Positions 46,232-54,481 of a stretch of DNA of 64,000 bases are shown here, piece after piece; positions within the stretch are counted from its first letter, which is position 1, and each line of letters starts with the position of its first letter. The DNA comes from Fragilariopsis cylindrus CCMP1102 (taxonomy: Eukaryota > Bacillariophyta > Bacillariophyceae > Bacillariales > Bacillariaceae). Under the pieces are notes generated by a model. That model did not search any database. It saw only the letters and a program-made list of their open reading frames with translations, and was not told the origin of the DNA. Both the position numbers and the translations under genes were made by a program. The stretch covers positions 1-64,000 of the forward strand of contig FMBT01000496.1 of NCBI GenBank assembly GCA_900095095.1, written 5' to 3'.

Positions 46232-47095
46232 GGATAAAAGAAAGGAAAAAAAATGATAGAATGATGATACCGTATAATGAATACGAAAAATGAATGAACG
46301 AACGATTGATCACGATGGTTTATACTACATATCATTCCCTACCATCAGCATGGGTTGATGTTGAGGCTTTTTTAGTTTTGAATCGACTACCGGTAAGTGT
46401 TTGGTTGGATGAGACGATGACAGGCTGGTGTGCGTGCGATGAAGGGAAATTCTCTTTAATAATTATAATTATAATAGTAATAGTAATAGTAATAGTAATA
46501 GTAATATAGCTGGTATGAAATGCGTTTTTGGGACTGTGAATTAAGTCAAAAATTGCAACTACACAGGTATCTGCTACTCGAAGTGCGCACACCAAAAACT
46601 GATGATTATAGAGAGGGCAGTATCGAATCAATGAATCATCTACTACCGGTAAATTTTTATATAGATTATGTTTTAGTACTGAAATTTTCTACGGTACTTT
46701 TATTACACTTACTATACTACTCGTTCCACTACATCCTGTAGACCCCAGTGCATTCGTTATACTTACTCGGCCGCATTTCAACACCCATTCAAAGCCGACG
46801 ATGAGTTTATAAGATATACCACTTGGCCCTTACAGTCTAAATATAGTGTTTTTATTTTCTCTTTCGATTCTTGGATGGAAATATTTTAGTAGCATGCCTC
46901 GACATCAATGTTTCAAGTGTTGCCAGGCTTTGCTTTATTCCAATCTGTAGGATACCACGAAGTAGTTCTGGTTTTTCTTTTTCTTTTGTTACATATAGAT
47001 GCATCAAACTCAAGGCTAAAAGCGACCGCATCGATGACATGCGTTAATTTTTATGAGCAGTCCCTAGTGTTCCGAGTGTTTCTATTAGTAGTATA
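46232..47095. other. convergent intergenic region
   Basis: Between a plus-strand and a minus-strand gene. An (ata/gta)n tract lies at about 46459-46507. Short frames on both strands (46294-46741) are repeat-driven and rejected. Confidence 0.5.
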
Positions 47096-48775
47096 TTATT
47101 TGGTCTTAAGAGGAAATACAAAGGGCTGTTTTGGGTCGTTGGCTCCCTGTTGAAAGGTGGACGGAACATCCCAGCGAACTGCCTTTTTGGGGTATCGTCT
47201 CCGTACCTTATCGCCCATCAATGGTACGCGAATAGTGGAGGTATCTTTGCTTTCACTCTCACTGATAGCATCTTGCCCAGTCGCGGTAGTATCAATCGGA
47301 GCGATTGCCCAAGATTCACGCGGCTGACAGTGTAGCTTGGAATATGCAACGTCATCTTCTTCGTTCTGATTTGAATTATCGCTATCGTTCTCCTCACTGT
47401 ACTTCTCACACCAGTCTCGTAATTGCTTGGCTTTTTGCTCCTTGGCATATCGGATCATACTCTGGACAAATTCCTCATCAATTTCCACCCCACTGTCTTC
47501 GGCAGAAATATCCACACTACTCATCATCATTTCGACAATGTCTAAATCGGATTCAACTTTAAACATGGGATCGTGCATGACACCAATGGGACCCACGTTT
47601 TCTATATCATCGTTGTCGTCGGTTTGTTCCCATATATTAAACAGAACCACGGATCGCTCTTCGTCATCTTCGTCCTCGTCATCCCAGTCTTCGTCATCGT
47701 CGTCATCATCATCCTCCTCCTCCTCTTGATCGTTTGTATCGTTAGAGAACCAAACATCGGCCGGTTTTGGAACGGCATGCAAGGCATTTCCCGGAAATCT
47801 CATAACACGCCCAGTAACGGCCGGAATCGTCACCACGGACGAGATAATTTCCGTGATTAGGCTATTGGTATCATCCATTCCATTGCTGCTTGCGTTATCT
47901 GGGGGAAATACGCAAGTCGGTCCGAGACCCAAGGTTGGTTTAGTGAGATATAAGATGTGTCCAGTGGTTGGATACCGAAAGCCGGAGTTTCCATCCTTAC
48001 TGCTGCTACTGCTTCCACTTTTGTTGTTTTTGTTGTTGTTGTTGCAATACCGCTCAAAGAATACCTCGTCGACGTCCGCATGGGCTTCCAGATTTAAGTG
48101 TTCCTGTCGGCACCAGTATTCTACGACCATATCCTTACCGTTGTTACTATCATCGGTGTTGTCATAATATGCGGTTAGAAACGAATCAAGTGCTTGTTCA
48201 AGTGGTGTCAATCGATCACTTCTTTCTCGTGATACTCCATTCCGCGTATGTATAAAAATGGACGATCCATCTAGACTATCATCTTCTTCCTCGTCCTCAT
48301 TTTCGTCGTCGTCGCAGTAGTCGTCCTCTTCTTCGCTTGTGGTTCGTTCGGAATGATCAATTGCCAACTCGTGGAGTTCCTCGCATACTTCCGGAGAAAA
48401 GACCCCATCCCAGACTTGTATACCTCCTGCAGGAAAAGATTCCATATGATGATTATCTTCGGTGTCTTGATGTATCGTCGTTTTCGTAGAGGATGAGGAA
48501 AATAGTCTCAATTCGGACTCTGACGTTTTCCTTACGGTATCTTTCTCGCAGCTGAGTAATGGCGAGTGGCGTACAAGAATTGGTTGGTGTGAAGAAAAAG
48601 CATGAGCCACAAATAACATTGGGGGAGATCCATCTTGACTCATACCGATCAATAATAGCATCGAGTACCAACATGTTAGCATAAATGGCATTGCCCTCGT
48701 GCTATTCCTCGTCGCCGACCGGTTACTATAAACTGCCGTCCTTTCGTCATTTGTCCTACTCGTAAATGTTTCCAT
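47096..48775 (-). CDS. 2-oxoglutarate/Fe(II) oxygenase-like protein with plastid-type presequence
   Basis: 559 residues, intronless. A hydrophobic helix at about 31-47 ('FMLTCWYSMLLLIGM') is followed by 'LFVAHAFSSHQP' (55-64), which resembles the diatom plastid presequence, where a signal peptide ends in an ASAFAP-like motif with a key Phe. The catalytic domain spans about 115-385: 'IQVWDGVFSPEVCEELHELA' start, 'HLNLEAHADVDEVFFERY' with His232-x-Asp234, 'TTGHILYLTKPTLGLGPTCV', 'GRVMRFPGNALHAVPKPAD' with His333, and 'RSVVLFNIWEQ' with Arg374 for 2-oxoglutarate. That H-x-D...H...R set is complete, so an active prolyl-hydroxylase-like enzyme is plausible; the substrate is unknown. Very acidic insertions (e.g. 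150-168, 350-373) interrupt the domain. The C-terminus is a Glu/Lys helix and a basic stretch ('DKVRRRYPKKAVRWDVP'). Confidence 0.78.
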   Translation of the reverse strand: METFTSRTNDERTAVYSNRSATRNSTRAMPFMLTCWYSMLLLIGMSQDGSPPMLFVAHAFSSHQPILVRHSPLLSCEKDTVRKTSESELRLFSSSSTKTTIHQDTEDNHHMESFPAGGIQVWDGVFSPEVCEELHELAIDHSERTTSEEEDDYCDDDENEDEEEDDSLDGSSIFIHTRNGVSRERSDRLTPLEQALDSFLTAYYDNTDDSNNGKDMVVEYWCRQEHLNLEAHADVDEVFFERYCNNNNKNNKSGSSSSSKDGNSGFRYPTTGHILYLTKPTLGLGPTCVFPPDNASSNGMDDTNSLITEIISSVVTIPAVTGRVMRFPGNALHAVPKPADVWFSNDTNDQEEEEDDDDDDDEDWDDEDEDDEERSVVLFNIWEQTDDNDDIENVGPIGVMHDPMFKVESDLDIVEMMMSSVDISAEDSGVEIDEEFVQSMIRYAKEQKAKQLRDWCEKYSEENDSDNSNQNEEDDVAYSKLHCQPRESWAIAPIDTTATGQDAISESESKDTSTIRVPLMGDKVRRRYPKKAVRWDVPSTFQQGANDPKQPFVFPLKTK

Positions 48776-50387
48776 TATCTTTTCTCTCCTCCCAAGTACT
48801 GAACTTGTGCTTTTTTAATTCGTAGTTTTGATTTATACTTTACTTGATGATGGATGATGTGATGGAATGAAGTTATGTGCGTTTTGTTGTTTTTATTTTC
48901 AAATTTTGATGTTTCATTTTCTTGGATTAAAATCATCGTAGTGATCGAAGGACAGGCTTAAGCGTGACTGACTAGAGTGTCTGAAACAAAATTATCTTTT
49001 AACAGCCTGTTGTCTTCATCCCCATAGTTTGCCTGTTGCTTGTTGATGCCAATGCATAATTTATCCTTCATCTTTGGTTTGTAAGATACTCTGCTGTGTG
49101 CATTGAGAATCCAGCATACTCTAACTTTTGAATTATTACTAATTTCATCATTCCACATTCCGATGTTGTGCTCCCGAAGAAAAGGAAGTGCTCTTCGCTT
49201 GTTGTCAACTACTAACACTGGATGATACGTGTACAAAAAAATTCCCTGATGTCAAGCCAATGGAAGAATTTTTGATGAAGGAGATGATTCAAAGGAAATT
49301 CTTCTAATTTTGAAATCTTATTTGGTGGCGGTGTGGTTCTTTTATTTAATGCTTCAAACGTTGTGAACAGTGCTACTGTTAGGATTTCTTCGATAAATTC
49401 TTTGTGGATAAACCCCATTTTATTGGCTGGTATACTTCTAACATTGAATTACACTGTAAATGTTTGCATCACTGCTTTATCGTGTCCTGGGCCCTTTAGT
49501 GTTTCCTTTGTTTCTGTTTCCTTTTGTTTGCCGCTGTCATCTCCATCTTCTTTCCGTCGTTTGCATCCTTACCCTTAGATGACATGTTTTTGTCTTCTCT
49601 GGTGTCTCCATTATTACTGCTGTCCATACCTGTGTTGCCATTATTATCCGCTTCCTTGTTCATTGATGTTTGTTTCCTTATTCTTTTCTTCTTCTTTGTC
49701 GCTGTTGTTTGTTTGTCTATCCTTGCGGTTGTTGATATCAGCATCAGTTGCTTGTTCGTTGGCATTGTTCTTGTTGAACAATTCCATCGGTGTTTGTTGT
49801 TGTTTGAAAATGCCTTATTGATTGTCCTTCCCTACCTGAATGCATTTCATCCTATCCATTGCTTTCTATTTTGTGGTACTTGTGCCTCTGCCCATTTGCC
49901 CTGTTTTTTCGTGTTCATTTTGTACAGTATGTATGATATATTTGTTTATCTCATTTGGATTGTGGTTCAGCTCCTCTGATTTCCCCAACACACTTTGATT
50001 GTCCTTCTGATGTTGTACTAGATTGGTATCTTATGCGTCATACCGACAGGGATATGGTTACTTATTACTGTATTCTTCTCTTGCTTTTCCTCCTCCACTG
50101 GGTACTACATGCCATTTGTGGTGGTTGTCGAGTAATTCCTGTTTAGAGCCGATTTTTGATCGTACAGGATCAACATCACTGCTGACTGTAGAGCCGATGG
50201 AGGATGTGTCCCATGGATTGTCCTGTTGTTTGAATCTTTCTATCACAGATGGTGCTTTGCTATGGAGTACCATGGTTGATACAGAAAAGAAGGCACAAAA
50301 GAGGAGAAGAAGGGTGTGTTTAAAGTTAACTACGACACATATTCTACGCGTAAGAAGACTGATGGCTGACAGACGTAAAAGATACTG
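48776..50387 (-). other. gene-poor patch with decayed minus-strand coding debris
   Basis: Between about 48958 and 50345 the minus strand shows several short protein-like pieces: a Lys/Asn/Asp-rich basic one and others such as 'KFFHWLDIREFF' and 'SSIGSTVSSDVDPVRSKIGS'. They have the look of an old mobile-element or gene remnant, but I could not name a family, and no ends or target-site duplications were found. The remnant is clearly broken. The next 550 bases hold two further repeats, consistent with a repeat-rich patch. Confidence 0.35.
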
Positions 50388-50508
50388 AGGTTCGTTTTGA
50401 TGAAAAATATTGTTATTTCTGTGCATACCAAAAACAGTGAGATGAAGTTTACTCTTCAGCCATAGGAACAAGAAATTGGTAGGAAGAAGCAAACACAATG
50501 TCTTATAT
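50388..50508 (+). repeat. solitary diverged copy of the 3.7-4.9 kb tandem unit
   Basis: Order of words matches the array unit: 'ttttgatgaaaaatattgtt', 'tttctgtgcataccaaaaac', 'gagatgaagtttactcttca', 'ccataggaacaagaaattgg' and 'taggaagaagcaaacacaat'. In the array the equivalents are gatcaaaaatc-ttgttatttgtg-tgcctgccata, gaaatgaatttaattcctca, accacaggaacaggaaagtt and gtaggaggcaaaca. Divergence is visible at most words, so this is an old dispersed copy. Confidence 0.7.
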
Positions 50509-50545
50509 TAAAATAAGGGGACATCTCTATTCAATCTTGGGCTAT

Positions 50546-50938
50546 CCAGGGCCTTCCGGCACTATATAACAGCGTGGGGGCTGAACGAAACTAGCAATCG
50601 TGGATTGTTTGTTTTTTTAAGCGGGTACCCCTACCCGCTTTTTAGGCAAGCGGGTATCAAAAGCGGTTACCCCTACCCGCTTTTTAGGCAAGCGGGTAAG
50701 CAAAGCGGTTAACCCTACCTGCTTTTTAGGGAAGCGGGTATGGAAATTATTTTATAGCGTGTTTTTTCACCGTGGGGCATAGCTGCTTTTTTTCAAAGCG
50801 GCTAAGCAAAGCGGGTACCCCTACCCGCTTTTTAGGCAAGCGGGTATGGCTCACGCTGAGCATAGCCGCTTTTCAAAGAAAATAAACTATTAGTTTTCGA
50901 CCAACCCCCACGATATTTACATCGCCGGAAGGCCCAGG
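50546..50938. mobile_element. non-autonomous element with ~44-bp terminal inverted repeats (MITE-like)
   Basis: The left end reads ccagggccttccggc and continues 'ctatataac agcgtggggg ctga-cgaa'; the right end read backwards is cctgggccttccggc then 'gatgtaaatatcgtggggg-ttggtcgaa'. That is an imperfect inverted repeat of about 44 bp. The ~390-bp element has no coding capacity. Inside are four copies of a palindromic unit (gcgggtacccctacccgc followed by tttttaggcaagcgggta) starting at 50621, 50663, 50705 and 50811; the first three are exactly 42 bp apart. Ends beginning cagggcc resemble some hAT-type elements, but I see no 8-bp target duplication, so the family is uncertain. Confidence 0.72.
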
Positions 50939-51076
50939 AACAAAAGGCCCTTACAAATCGTGAAATAAAAAAAATGCACACAGAAGATACAAAAACAAAC
51001 AACGGCGACCACCGCCATGTGCAATGCAAAAGCGAGTCGATCCCTGAGCACACTTAGAGCATGCATCCATAGAAAC

Positions 51077-51136
51077 CCAACATTGTATGATACGATCGTT
51101 ATTAAATAGTAACAATCATATATCATACAATGTTGG
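51077..51136. repeat. near-perfect 60-nt hairpin
   Basis: Left arm starts ccaacattgtatgata; the right arm ends tatcatacaatgttgg: 16 bp perfect at the base. After a 2-nt bulge about 10 more pairs follow, with three transitions, and a loop near taaata. Read from the minus strand those three would be G:U pairs. It lies 170 bp upstream of the kinase-like gene. Confidence 0.8.
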
Positions 51137-51309
51137 AAATTTCAACCCATAACATCTTCTTTCATACTTTCTGCGTGTTCAAGTACGTACACAACAACTT
51201 GATAACCAAGACTACTGGTGAACTAAGTGCACACCTATTCTTACCGTTGTAAGTGCTGCAGTGTGCGTTTGAATGTCAGGAAGGCAAGAAACAACAACAA
51301 GACAACATT

Positions 51310-52056
51310 ATGCTTTTGGTTTTTCGTCTTTGGCTTGTCATTATCATTAGTGTTGTTGGGATTATTTTCAATTTCCATCAGCTCCAATCGATTGACTTCA
51401 GAGATGTTGGTTCACAGGATAGGTCACTCATCATATCCAACACCGCACACACAATAGGAATGAAGCAACCACGCACATACAAAAAAGTGGCACGCAAGCA
51501 TTATTATAGTGGCACATCCGCCACACAAGCAAATGAACTGGAGAAAGCCGCTCTGCTTCGCATTAAAGAGTATTGTGGATCCGCACAACAGCGCCATTTC
51601 CCAAGACTAATAGCTTCCGACAACCAATCCGTCACAATGACCAATGTTGGTTTGCCATTTCCGCAAATCAAAAGTGAAGGTGCGAAGGTTTCATTAGAAT
51701 GGGATGAAGCTTTATCACAAATAAACAAGATTATTGATTGTTTGCGTGTGAGTAAGGTTCGACACTTGGATGTTTTCCAATCACTTAATATGGGCGGATG
51801 CAAGAACATTGCACTTTCATTACCAGATCAAACAATTTCACTTTATGATTTTGATCTTAGTGTCATTGACGACAAACCAGTAACGGCTAAAATTAAAATG
51901 AGAATGGATGCGATAGGACACAATCAATTTTTCACAGCTACCAACGGTACGCCATTTTTCACAGCTACCGACGGCACTCCATTTCAAGACTACGAAGATG
52001 TTTTACGTTCCAACTTAATCTCGTGCCTTCATGCAATTGGCATCATAAGCGAATGA
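51310..52056 (+). CDS. single-span membrane protein with atypical kinase-like lumenal domain
   Basis: 248 residues from ATG 51310, chosen because the hydrophobic anchor 'LLVFRLWLVIIISVVGIIF' follows at once; an in-frame ATG at 51253 would add 19 polar residues. The C-terminal side reads like the core of an atypical protein/small-molecule kinase: 'LEKAALLRIKEYC' (helix), 'QQRHFPRLIASDNQSVTMTN' with VGLPFP (the hinge and its lead), 'INKIIDCLRVSKVRHLDVFQ' with H-x-D like the catalytic loop, 'GCKNIALSLPDQTISLYDFD' with Asn and DFD in place of DFG. No glycine loop or VAIK lysine is obvious, so a pseudokinase or a truncated fold is possible. A 10-residue tandem duplication, FFTATNGTP/FFTATDGTP, lies near residues 210-230. 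Type II topology (lumen-facing) is inferred. Confidence 0.5.
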   Translation: MLLVFRLWLVIIISVVGIIFNFHQLQSIDFRDVGSQDRSLIISNTAHTIGMKQPRTYKKVARKHYYSGTSATQANELEKAALLRIKEYCGSAQQRHFPRLIASDNQSVTMTNVGLPFPQIKSEGAKVSLEWDEALSQINKIIDCLRVSKVRHLDVFQSLNMGGCKNIALSLPDQTISLYDFDLSVIDDKPVTAKIKMRMDAIGHNQFFTATNGTPFFTATDGTPFQDYEDVLRSNLISCLHAIGIISE

Positions 52057-52130
52057 TCAAACCTACCTGTAGGGCCATCCATTATGGCTTTGCGGTTTAT
52101 TGAGTGATGAAAAATTGATAGTATAAAGAA

Positions 52131-52487
52131 ATGGATAGATATCAAAACAGTATATTCGAGGATATGGTGGGCGTTTCTATTTGGCCAGCGAACAGCGATT
52201 ATAGCATCGAAGTAATGGATGGTGGGTGAGTTTGTGAAGGCCTGCGCCACGCGAATATTACCAATGCTGCGAACGACATTCTGCTATGGCAGAAAACAAA
52301 AACTTGTGACTATTGTGGAGAGCAACAGAGACAGATGTATGATTACATACGTTATAAAGGTGCTGGGTACTGCAATTCGACGTGCCAACGTCTAGGATGG
52401 TCCTCGCACAAAAGAGCATACAGAGAGCTCGAGAAGGCCATCCAGAATGAGATTAGAAAGAAAAGCAATCCAGCTGAAGTGAAGTAG
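52131..52487 (+). CDS. MYND-type zinc-finger protein with an in-frame TGA
   Basis: From ATG 52131 the frame reads MDRYQNSIFEDMVGVSIWPA, then 'NSDYSIEVMDGG', a TGA at 52227-52229, then 'VCEGLRHANITNAANDILLW' in the same phase to a TAG at 52485. The second part has a MYND-like zinc-finger: 'CDYCGEQQ' supplies C-x2-C, and 'YKGAGYCNSTCQRLGWSSHK' supplies Y-C-x3-C-Q-x2-W-x2-H-K. The usual middle Cys pair is missing or altered ('RQMYDYIRY'), and the last family Cys is replaced by Tyr/Arg. MYND fingers bind proteins. The TGA may be a real stop, a base error (TGG Trp is one change away) or selenocysteine, which diatoms do use. 119 codons in total; it may also have a missing 5' exon. Confidence 0.5.
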
Positions 52488-52545
52488 AACTCAATCAGAA
52501 GACGGCACGTATACCGAGCGACAAGACACAAGCAAAAGAGGGAAG

Positions 52546-52852
52546 TTAAAACTCAATAATCACGAATGGGCAACCAGCATCGATAGTCGTAGCATCTATA
52601 TTTTAGGTACTTATTATTATATGATTTATATTACTTATCTATACTTCATTCGTGATAGTACTTACCTTCTTCAGCTACTTCTAATATGTTCGGGTCGAAC
52701 TTTGCTGTTGTACTTCTGCTGGATTCCAAACACCCGGTGCAATCGTTTGTTGATTTTTCGTCATTGTCAGCAACAGCAAAAGCAACAGCATTATCATTAT
52801 TTCCCTTCAATACTTCTATAGCTAATACAGCTATTGCTAATCCAACACACAT
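52546..52852 (-). CDS. small two-exon protein, unknown function
   Basis: Exon 1, 52852-52666: MCVGLAIAVLAIEVLKGNND, then 'NAVAFAVADNDEKST', 'NDCTGCLESS' and 'TTAKFDPNILEVAEE', ending at GAAG|GTAAGT. A 70-nt intron ends TATAG at 52596. Exon 2, 52595-52546, continues in phase as 'DATTIDAGCPFVIIEF' and stop, giving 78 residues. The exact donor, the in-phase acceptor and the sensible C-terminus make splicing convincing. The N-terminus is hydrophobic (about 3-15) and could be a short signal or anchor; 'CTGC' and a later Cys may bind metal or bridge. An upstream exon is possible since the start Met is directly hydrophobic. No family recognised. Confidence 0.55.
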
Positions 52853-53041
52853 CTCTAGGCCAATTATGTGATTGTTTGCTTTGTCTTTGATGGATACGGT
52901 TCATCAATACGTATAACACCATCCTCTATCTTTGAGTTCTGAAAATAGTACAGGTTGTTGAATGCATTAAATTGCGATACCGGTATCAATGGTAGTATGG
53001 AACTTACTATTTAAAAGCTGCAAGCTTCGATCCTCCCCGCC

Positions 53042-54481
53042 TTAAAAAGACCGCGGAGACAACGGTCGACCCGCCACATCAGTAGTAGTAGTACTGCTAC
53101 TATGCAAATGATTCTTCCATCGCTCTAACAACATTTCTCTACTGCCATCCACGTCAAGGTCAACCATTTGAAGACGTTCACGTAACGATGTTATATCAAA
53201 ATTGTCTGCATCATCTGAAGTACCATCACCATCATCGACAACATATGAGTACCGTTTACGACCAGAATTTGTATATACCAAAAGCTCTGTCAAAAGTGTA
53301 GTCGATTCTTGTAGTTCTTTCCAATTTTTATTACTATTAGAATCCATATCATTCATAAATGCTTCAGAGTCTACCATGTATACATTCATAGACGATTCTT
53401 TCAGTAATCCACATGAATGCGAATCTGCAAGTAGTAGTAGTCCAGCAGCATTCGATGGGATAAGAAATTTCTCAATTAGAATAGATTCAATGTATAATTT
53501 TAATTCCATAACACCAAACCGATTAGCGGTTGTTAGGACAGACGTCGCGGTATCATAATATTCATTGTATCGATCATCTCCACTGCTACCAGTGGTATCA
53601 AATGACGGTACTTTACCCGTATAGATGAATTCCATCATCACATCAAATGATGATTCGTCTACGTCGTTTAGTATAATTTCTGTTGTTATACCAGAGGACA
53701 ATGATTCCTCTTCCGTAATAACCAATTCGTACAAGTCTCGAGCTCGAAGTGCAAGAATGCATTTATGAACCATAAATTCCTTCTCCATCGAATTCGAAGT
53801 AGAAGTAGGAGTACCGACAATAAATGTAACGTCCGATGTTTCAGTTGAACGATAAAGTTCAGTTCCGATGTTATCACAATGCGTCAGTCGGGGGAACCAA
53901 ATAGATCTATTTGCTACCTGTAGTTCCACTATGAGTATCAACGTGCCTGTACCGTTGCATTTATTATGAATGATATCTTTTCGTTTGAAAAAATTATACC
54001 GCCCAAGACCTCGATTTTCTTTGCTGTATTCGTACTTTCTAATTTGTCTGTTGGCAGTTTTCGTCCAAATCGTTGCCTTCGCAAGTACTGAATCAGTTTT
54101 AGTGTTGCTGCCGGCGTAGTGAAGGAAAATAGGCACATGCTTGGTATCAGGTGATGATTCATTACAACCTCGAGGATAGATCAATAACTTCCAGGGATGA
54201 CCATGTGCATTAATGACGCCGGTGTACAGATGCTCACCTCTCTTTTCTTCACGATCAGCGAAATTATGGATATGATATTCCATCTTCACAATGTCGTCGT
54301 TGTCCGAAAATTCTTTTGGTGGACTTCCGACCCAGTCGCGTCCGACCAACCTGATTCTCTTGTCCGTACTCCTTCCTTGGCTACAAACCGATCTACTCTT
54401 ACGTTCTAGACATTTTGAAACATCAAACATCTCAAAACACTGTAGAAATTTCACAAAGAAACTAGGCGGAGTCTCTGCCAT
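53042..54481 (-). CDS. MATH-BTB/POZ protein with C-terminal SAP-like motif
   Basis: 479 residues, no intron. A MATH-like domain spans about 60-200: 'HPWKLLIYPRGCNESSPDTK' with VPIFLHYAGS, 'RQIRKYEYSKENRGLGRYNF' and 'GTGTLILIVELQVA'. The BTB domain spans about 228-345: 'STETSDVTFIVGTPTSTSNS', 'EFMVHKCILALRARDLYELV' (the V-H-K...L-A-x-R-S-like step), 'LNDVDESSFDVMMEFIYTGK' and 'YDTATSVLTTANRFGVMELK'. After a helical region 'ITSLRERLQMVDLDVDGSRE' and MLLERWKNHL match the SAP pattern (L-x-x-x-L-x-x-x-x-L-x-x-x-G-x-x-x-x-L-x-x-R). MATH-BTB proteins are CUL3 ubiquitin-ligase adaptors; SAP would add DNA binding, an uncommon combination. Minus strand, no phase break. Confidence 0.82.
   Translation of the reverse strand: MAETPPSFFVKFLQCFEMFDVSKCLERKSRSVCSQGRSTDKRIRLVGRDWVGSPPKEFSDNDDIVKMEYHIHNFADREEKRGEHLYTGVINAHGHPWKLLIYPRGCNESSPDTKHVPIFLHYAGSNTKTDSVLAKATIWTKTANRQIRKYEYSKENRGLGRYNFFKRKDIIHNKCNGTGTLILIVELQVANRSIWFPRLTHCDNIGTELYRSTETSDVTFIVGTPTSTSNSMEKEFMVHKCILALRARDLYELVITEEESLSSGITTEIILNDVDESSFDVMMEFIYTGKVPSFDTTGSSGDDRYNEYYDTATSVLTTANRFGVMELKLYIESILIEKFLIPSNAAGLLLLADSHSCGLLKESSMNVYMVDSEAFMNDMDSNSNKNWKELQESTTLLTELLVYTNSGRKRYSYVVDDGDGTSDDADNFDITSLRERLQMVDLDVDGSREMLLERWKNHLHSSSTTTTDVAGRPLSPRSF

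Noticed and set aside
46294-46741. Frames of 71-99 codons between the 45 kb gene and the 2OG oxygenase
   Set aside because: Driven by an ata/gta repeat and lacking any domain.
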